Shown here: one piece after another, positions 5,436 to 7,024 of the stretch
Position numbering within the stretch: position 1 is the first letter of the stretch
Layout: the number at the start of each line of letters is the position of its first letter
Assembly: GCA_023229165.1 (NCBI GenBank)
Contig: JALNZQ010000139.1
Span: forward strand, 1-7,024
Length of the DNA stretch: 7,024 bases
DNA from: Methanothrix sp.
GTDB lineage: Archaea; Halobacteriota; Methanosarcinia; Methanotrichales; Methanotrichaceae
Direction: 5' to 3'
Program-made: the position numbers and the translations under genes
Notes under the pieces: model-generated
Database searches by the model: none
What the model saw: the letters and a program-made list of their open reading frames with translations, nothing else
Told to the model about the DNA's origin: nothing

Positions 5436-7024
5436 GCGGAGTCGAAAAAACAGTGGAGCGCGTAGTGGAAAGTGCGGTCCCAAGCGCCAAAGAGCCGGTA
5501 ACCATCGCTCACAGCAAACAGGTGGTGGAGGGAATGCTGAAAAGCCTTCCCAAGAAGACGATTGAGGTGAGAAGCAAGCACGTGGTGGTCAAAGATTCCT
5601 GCGAGGTCGAGCAGAAGATCGAGGCCAATAACCGCACCATTCCCGGCATCCTCACCAACCGGGGCTGTGCTTATGCCGGCTCCAAAGGCGTGGTCTTCGG
5701 GCCCATCAAGGATATCTTGCATATCACTCACGGTCCCATCGGTTGTGCATACTTCACCTGGGGCAGCAGAAGAAATCTCATGAAAAAAGAAGACGGCAGA
5801 GACTGCTTCGCCGGTTATTGCCTGAGCACTGACGTCAAGGAGACCGATATCGTCTTCGGAGCCGAGAAAAAGCTGGCTGCAGCCATTCGGGAAGCCTATG
5901 CCATCTTCAAGCCCGAGTGCATCTCTGTCTTCTGTACCTGTCCCATCGGCCTCATCGGCGACGATATAGAATCGGTCTGCAAGAAGGCGGAAGCCGATCT
6001 GAGAATCAAGGTCATTCCAGTTCGATGCGAAGGCTACCGCGGCGTCAGCCAGTCGGCAGGCCACCACATCGCCTCCAATTCACTGATGGAGCACCTGGTG
6101 GGAACTGAAGAGCTGGAAAATCCCGGTCCGTTTGATGTCAACGTCTTTGGAGAATACAACATCGGCGGAGACTACTGGGTGGTCAAGGATCTGCTGGAGA
6201 GAGTCGGCTACAGAGTGGTCAGTCCGTTCACCGGAGACGCCTCATTCCACGATATCGCAAAAGCGCACCGGGCCAAGCTTAACATCCTGCTCTGCCACCG
6301 CTCCATCAACTACACCAACCGCATGATGGAGGAGAAATACGGTGTGCCCTGGCTCAAAGTCAACTACCTGGGCGTGGAAGACACCATCAAGACCCTGCGG
6401 GATATGGCCGCCTTCTTCGACAACCCGGATCTGACCAAAAAGACCGAGGCAGTGATCGCCGAGGAGATGGCCAAAATCCAGCCGGTCATCGATATGTACC
6501 GAAAGAGGCTGGCCGGAAAGAGGGTCATGATCCTGGTGGGAGGATCACGTGCTCACCATGTCCGGAATATGTTCGAGACCCTGGGCATGGACGTGGTCGT
6601 GGCCGGCTACGAGTTCGCCCACCGGGATGACTATGAGGGTAGACGTGTGCTCTCCAGCATCGTTCATACCGGACAGTCCAAGGTCTTGGCCGATATCCAC
6701 TACAAACGCGATCCTAACGTGGTTTCGCCCTACGACGATGCCGCTATCCAGAAAAAGAAGGAGAAAATTCCGAGACTGATGGACTATGAAGGCCTGCTGC
6801 CCCACATGAAAGACGGCCAGGTGATGATCGACGACTACAGCCATCACGAATGCGAGCGCCTGGTGAAGGATCTGGGGATCGATCTCTTCTGTTCGGGAAT
6901 CAAAGACAAGTACGTCTTCCAGAAGATGCACATCCCCTCCAGGCAGATGCATTCCTATGACTACAGCGGCCCCTACACAGGCTTTGAAGGCTTTGTGCAG
7001 TTCGCCAAGGACATCGACATGTCT
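5432..7024 (+). CDS. nifD: Nitrogenase molybdenum-iron protein alpha chain, 3' end outside window
   Basis: NifD is the catalytic alpha subunit of the alpha2beta2 MoFe protein and holds FeMo-cofactor and part of the P-cluster. The frame is open for 531 codons to the window edge. Translation from ATG 5432 shows P-cluster cysteines C79 (RGCAYAGSKG), C105 (HGPIGCA) and C170 (CPIGLIGDD). Active-site Q207 and H211 lie in GVSQSAGHH, with R113 in SRRN. The FeMo-co ligands are C288 (LLCHRSINY) and H507 (MHSYDYSGPY). These match Azotobacter Cys62, Cys88, Cys154, Gln191, His195, Cys275 and His442. The MHSYDYSGPY context favours Mo-type NifD; VnfD and AnfD differ there. About 50 extra residues after YEFAHRDDYEG (394-403) correspond to the insertion known in clostridial and methanogen NifD. 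The family normally ends shortly after DIDMS, so probably only a few dozen residues are missing. The start overlaps nifI2 (ATGA); GGGAG lies 12 nt upstream. Confidence 0.97.
   Translation, partial: MSGVEKTVERVVESAVPSAKEPVTIAHSKQVVEGMLKSLPKKTIEVRSKHVVVKDSCEVEQKIEANNRTIPGILTNRGCAYAGSKGVVFGPIKDILHITHGPIGCAYFTWGSRRNLMKKEDGRDCFAGYCLSTDVKETDIVFGAEKKLAAAIREAYAIFKPECISVFCTCPIGLIGDDIESVCKKAEADLRIKVIPVRCEGYRGVSQSAGHHIASNSLMEHLVGTEELENPGPFDVNVFGEYNIGGDYWVVKDLLERVGYRVVSPFTGDASFHDIAKAHRAKLNILLCHRSINYTNRMMEEKYGVPWLKVNYLGVEDTIKTLRDMAAFFDNPDLTKKTEAVIAEEMAKIQPVIDMYRKRLAGKRVMILVGGSRAHHVRNMFETLGMDVVVAGYEFAHRDDYEGRRVLSSIVHTGQSKVLADIHYKRDPNVVSPYDDAAIQKKKEKIPRLMDYEGLLPHMKDGQVMIDDYSHHECERLVKDLGIDLFCSGIKDKYVFQKMHIPSRQMHSYDYSGPYTGFEGFVQFAKDIDMS

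Noticed and set aside
4656..6067. Long minus-strand open frames opposite nifI1, nifI2 and nifD (4656-5219 and 5348-6067)
   Set aside because: They are antisense shadows produced by codon bias of GC-rich genes. The plus-strand proteins are clearly identified and the antisense translations have no family character.

Overview
The window looks archaeal, most likely from a methanogen or close relative among the Methanosarcinales. This rests on the gene order nifH-nifI1-nifI2-nifD with two PII-like genes between nifH and nifD. That order is known mainly from methanogenic archaea and some anaerobic bacteria. A Shine-Dalgarno motif of the AGGTG type and TATA-like upstream sequence also fit. The genus is inference and cannot be settled here.

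Layout. Positions 1-189 hold no gene I can support. A long AT-rich minus-strand gene (190..3519, possible longer start at 3552 or 3555) encodes one restriction-modification polypeptide. It has an N-terminal PD-(D/E)XK-like nuclease region, a helical linker, an N6-adenine methyltransferase core (DPACGTGTF and NPPY) and a Type ISP-like C-terminal region, but no helicase between nuclease and methylase. A non-coding interval of about 430 bp (3520-3951) separates it from the divergent nif genes. It has an AT-rich half with promoter-like sequence and a GC-rich half (about 3766-3910) with strong inverted repeats just before nifH.

From 3952 to the right edge runs a tightly packed plus-strand nif operon: nifH (dinitrogenase reductase), nifI1 and nifI2 (PII-family post-translational regulators) and nifD (MoFe protein alpha subunit, open at the window edge). 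Junctions are ATGA overlaps or zero spacing, so translation is probably coupled. NifH delivers electrons to NifDK, where N2 is reduced. In the methanogens studied, NifI1 and NifI2 together bind and inhibit the dinitrogenase under ammonium sufficiency, and 2-oxoglutarate relieves the inhibition. The NifD ligand residues and the MHSYDYSGPY context indicate the molybdenum type rather than Vnf or Anf.

The nif genes are canonical in order and catalytic residues. The least ordinary items are the helicase-less ISP-like enzyme with strongly contrasting base composition, a substituted switch I motif in NifH, and the structured GC-rich leader region. None of these alone proves a new system.
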